DNA from: CBFDCQ01 sp965603355
GTDB lineage: Bacteria; Hydrogenedentota; CAZGCA01; CBFDCQ01
DNA: 6,711 nt
Assembly: GCA_965603355.1 (NCBI GenBank)
Contig: CBFDCQ010000119.1
Span: forward strand, 1 to 6,711
Direction: 5' to 3'
Part shown: piece after piece, positions 6,305 through 6,711 of the stretch
Position numbering within the stretch: position 1 is the stretch's first letter
How the letters are laid out: every line of letters starts with the position of its first letter
Notes under the pieces: generated by a model
Database searches by the model: none
The model's input: only the letters and a program-made list of their open reading frames with translations
What the model was told of the DNA's origin: nothing
Made by a program: the position numbers and the translations under genes

Positions 6305-6354
6305 ACGTACTTGCAGGCCCCATGCACATCAGCCGGGGTGGGTCACGATGTACC

Positions 6355-6383
6355 TGTCCGTTCCCCAATTTTCGGGACGGACA
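6355..6383. repeat. REP-like palindrome between integrase remnant and the plus-strand promoter
   Basis: The arms TGTCCGTTCCC (6355-6365) and GGGACGGACA (6374-6383) pair over 10 bases with one bulged T and an AT-rich loop of about 8 bases. Palindromes with GTGTCCGTCCC-type arms are familiar as dispersed extragenic repeats tied to RAYT transposases in many bacteria; that family link is from memory and cannot be confirmed from one copy. No T-run follows on either strand, so it is a poor intrinsic terminator. Confidence 0.5.
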
Positions 6384-6396
6384 CCTTGACGGTGTC
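6380..6396. promoter_or_regulatory. Inverted repeat centred on the -35 box (possible operator)
   Basis: GACACC-TTGAC-GGTGTC is a perfect 6-base inverted repeat with a 5-base centre, and that centre is the -35 element of the promoter at 6386-6414. A protein bound here would block RNA polymerase. Its left arm shares bases with the right arm of the palindrome at 6355-6383, so it could also be a chance by-product of that repeat. Confidence 0.3.
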
Positions 6397-6414
6397 GGGA
6401 TGCGCTTGTATAAT
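6386..6414 (+). promoter_or_regulatory. Sigma-70 promoter for the secreted-protein gene
   Basis: TTGACG (6386-6391, 5 of 6) and TATAAT (6409-6414, perfect) are separated by exactly 17 bases. Transcription would begin near 6421, about 62 bases before the ATG at 6483. This is the strongest sigma-70 promoter in the window. Confidence 0.88.
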
Positions 6415-6482
6415 TGCGAAATTAGAGTTCTACGTTAGACGCTACAAATAAAGAAAGAAAAATAGTTACCGGAGGTTCCCTT

Positions 6483-6711
6483 ATGTTGAAAAAAAGACTT
6501 CTTGTATTGTTCATTTCCTGCCTGGCTCTAGTGTTCGCCTTTCCCCTGGCCCCGGTGATGGGCGCGTCCAATCAGATTCAGAAAGGAGAGATGGCCGGAT
6601 ACCTGCTCGTCCCTCACGGGAAAGTTGAAGAGACGTATAACGCCGGGTTCTCCTTGTATGTAGCAGCCTGGCCTTTGTTGCAGGAATATCCGGGGCGTCG
6701 TTTTCAAACAG
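6483..6711 (+). CDS. Secreted protein of unknown function (N-terminal part)
   Basis: Seventy-six codons are visible and the frame stays open at the window end. The start is fixed by a GGAGG (6471-6475) 7 bases before ATG 6483 and by the promoter at 6386-6414. Residues 1-28 form a classical signal peptide: positive MLKKR, a hydrophobic core from about 6 to 24, and a likely cleavage near VMGA/SN (residues 27-29). The mature part begins NQIQKGEMAGYLLVPHGKVE and goes on with an aromatic-rich segment (FSLYVAAWPLLQEYPG). No cysteine follows the core at a lipobox position, so it is probably a periplasmic or exported soluble protein. I do not recognise the family. It lies opposite in direction to everything else in the window and is a separate transcription unit. 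Confidence 0.82.
   Translation, partial: MLKKRLLVLFISCLALVFAFPLAPVMGASNQIQKGEMAGYLLVPHGKVEETYNAGFSLYVAAWPLLQEYPGRRFQT

Overview
The window looks like an anaerobe-type bacterial chromosome segment with mid-range GC. Seven genes and the start of an eighth lie on the minus strand (positions 5670 down to 1), and a gene on the plus strand enters at 6483. No rRNA, tRNA or CRISPR array was seen. The gene content suggests an anaerobe from a Desulfobacterota-like or deep-branching candidate lineage: a NifX/orange-protein-family protein, a basic-coiled-coil ferredoxin, an FmdB zinc ribbon and a PAS sigma-54 activator. The lineage is an inference; nothing in the window fixes the taxon.

Layout in minus-strand transcription order. 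A strong sigma-70 promoter (5802-5831) precedes a 451-residue PAS / AAA+ sigma-54 / Fis-HTH activator (5670-4315). The 232-base gap that follows holds an inverted/direct repeat cluster (4212-4254) and a very good -24/-12 sigma-54 promoter (4114-4129). That promoter sits 31 bases before a NifX/NafY-family protein (4082-3684). Then come an FmdB-type zinc-ribbon protein (3554-3357), an ABC ATPase (start corrected to ATG 3244), its six-TM ABC-2 permease, a membrane-anchored TPR protein, a 2[4Fe-4S] ferredoxin with an arginine-rich head and coiled coil (529-77), and the first codons of another gene (37-1). The last five genes are spaced by 18, 18, 60 and 39 bases and are probably one transcript.

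The most interesting reading is a self-contained redox circuit. A cytoplasmic PAS activator with clustered cysteines would activate the sigma-54 promoter of a NifX/orange-protein-like gene. The arrangement recalls the orp system of Desulfovibrio (OrpR activator, ORP protein, sigma-54 promoter), but here an ABC-2 exporter plus TPR protein lies between the NifX-like protein and the ferredoxin.

The right end (about 5832-6482) is gene-poor. It has a broken C-terminal fragment of a tyrosine recombinase (6036 to about 6304), a REP-like palindrome (6355-6383), and a near-consensus sigma-70 promoter (6386-6414) whose -35 lies at the centre of a second inverted repeat. This promoter drives a gene for a secreted protein that runs off the window at 6711.
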